Positions 5,481-5,819 of a DNA stretch of 5,819 nt are shown here, piece after piece. Position numbers and translations under genes: made by a program. How positions within the stretch are numbered: position 1 is the stretch's first letter; the number at the start of each line of letters is the position of its first letter. The DNA is taken from the NCBI GenBank assembly GCA_012270805.1, contig JAAXHR010000178.1, forward strand, positions 1 to 5,819. Reading direction: 5' to 3'. Source of the stretch: Dehalococcoidia bacterium (GTDB lineage Bacteria > Chloroflexota > Dehalococcoidia > Lucifugimonadales > Lucifugimonadaceae). The notes under the pieces are model-generated. The model had not been told where the DNA came from. It saw only the letters and a list, made by a program, of their open reading frames with translations, and searched no databases.

Positions 5481-5816
5481 CTAATAATCATCACCATCAT
5501 CCCGCAGAGTCCTACCGGACGTCTGGAAACCAATTAGCCGAGCATTCGAACTCTCAATGCGATCCAGACGTTCCTCGACGCTGTCCAGACGAGCTTCAAT
5601 GCGATCCATGCGTTCCTCCATACGTTCCATGAACTGCTGGAGCAGAATCTGCATCGAACGCATCGTGTCTTCAATCGACTGGAAACGACGTTCGATCAGC
5701 TCAAACTGGTGCCTGATCCCCGCGAACTCGACCCGATAATCGCCGTTCAGAGTCGACAGCTCAGCCTTCGTAGCCATGTGCTCATACGCACCTTCCAGAT
5801 GCGAAACTCTTTCCAT
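5481..5816 (-). CDS. Small coiled-coil protein of unknown function, start uncertain
   Basis: The - strand encodes 111 residues from ATG 5816-5814 to TAG 5483-5481. I do not recognise a family. Nearly the whole chain is charged and helical, with hydrophobic residues every three to four positions. The clearest run is at about 63-90, where MERMEERMDRIEAR and then LDSVEER LDRIESS repeat in heptads; this predicts a long, probably oligomerising coiled coil. There are no cysteines, signal peptide or membrane segment. The tail RTLRDDGDDY is acidic. The frame stays open into the three bases left in the window, so the gene may start further upstream, and its ribosome site cannot be seen. It converges on the Mrr fragment with three bases between stops and no visible terminator, so overlapping antisense transcripts are likely. 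Confidence 0.6.
   Translation of the reverse strand: MERVSHLEGAYEHMATKAELSTLNGDYRVEFAGIRHQFELIERRFQSIEDTMRSMQILLQQFMERMEERMDRIEARLDSVEERLDRIESSNARLIGFQTSGRTLRDDGDDY
5554..5618 (-). repeat. 42-bp internal repeat encoding coiled-coil heptads
   Basis: On the + strand, TCAATGCGATCCA...CGTTCCTC occurs at 5554-5576 and again at 5596-5618, matching at 21 of 23 positions with a period of exactly 42 bases, or two heptads. This lies in the coiled-coil gene and suggests it grew by in-frame duplication. Confidence 0.6.
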
Positions 5817-5819
5817 GTC

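Noticed and set aside
5557..5739. A + strand open frame of 60 codons opposite the coiled-coil gene
   Set aside because: It is an Arg/Ser-rich shadow of the heptad-coding repeat on the other strand.

Overview
The window looks like a stretch of bacterial chromosome with moderately high GC and a strong preference for C-ending codons. Three features would fit a Chloroflexota (Dehalococcoidia/SAR202-like) or similar environmental lineage: a methylenetetrahydrofolate reductase fused to a cysteine-rich MetV-type tail, a large D-aminoacylase-like amidohydrolase, and intergenic DNA full of C- and G-run hairpin repeats. That assignment is an impression from protein style and has not been tested. No rRNA, tRNA or CRISPR array is visible.

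Layout on the + strand. Positions 1-111 hold the last 36 codons of a DppB-type permease, whose stop overlaps by one base the start of a complete DppC-type permease (111-1037). These two membrane subunits belong to a dipeptide/oligopeptide/nickel-type ABC importer. No ATPase or binding-protein gene follows, so those subunits must lie upstream or elsewhere. Next is a MetF-MetV fusion of the methylenetetrahydrofolate reductase superfamily (1097-2686, or from a TTG at 1088). A repeat-bearing gap of 164 bases leads to an N-acyl-D-amino-acid deacylase-like enzyme (2851-4437). An importer for small peptides or amino-acid derivatives, a deacylase and a one-carbon enzyme could serve uptake and breakdown of modified amino compounds, but this rests on adjacency alone.

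The most interesting region is 4438-5477. A perfect Shine-Dalgarno sequence (AAGGAGG), overlapping the deacylase stop, precedes what was probably one gene: an N-terminal HARE-HTH winged-helix domain and a C-terminal Mrr-like restriction-endonuclease domain. It appears broken in three ways. A small frame-changing deletion removes the middle of the first HARE-HTH helices. About 400 bases of hairpin-rich, MITE-like repeat DNA sit between the two domains and contain an in-frame TAG. The QxK motif of the nuclease domain reads Q-A-L, so the catalytic lysine is missing. The HARE and Mrr parts are still in the same reading frame on both sides of the insert.

On the - strand, only three bases after the Mrr stop, a gene for a small, strongly heptad-repeating coiled-coil protein (5481-5816) converges. 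It reaches almost to the window edge and its true start cannot be confirmed.
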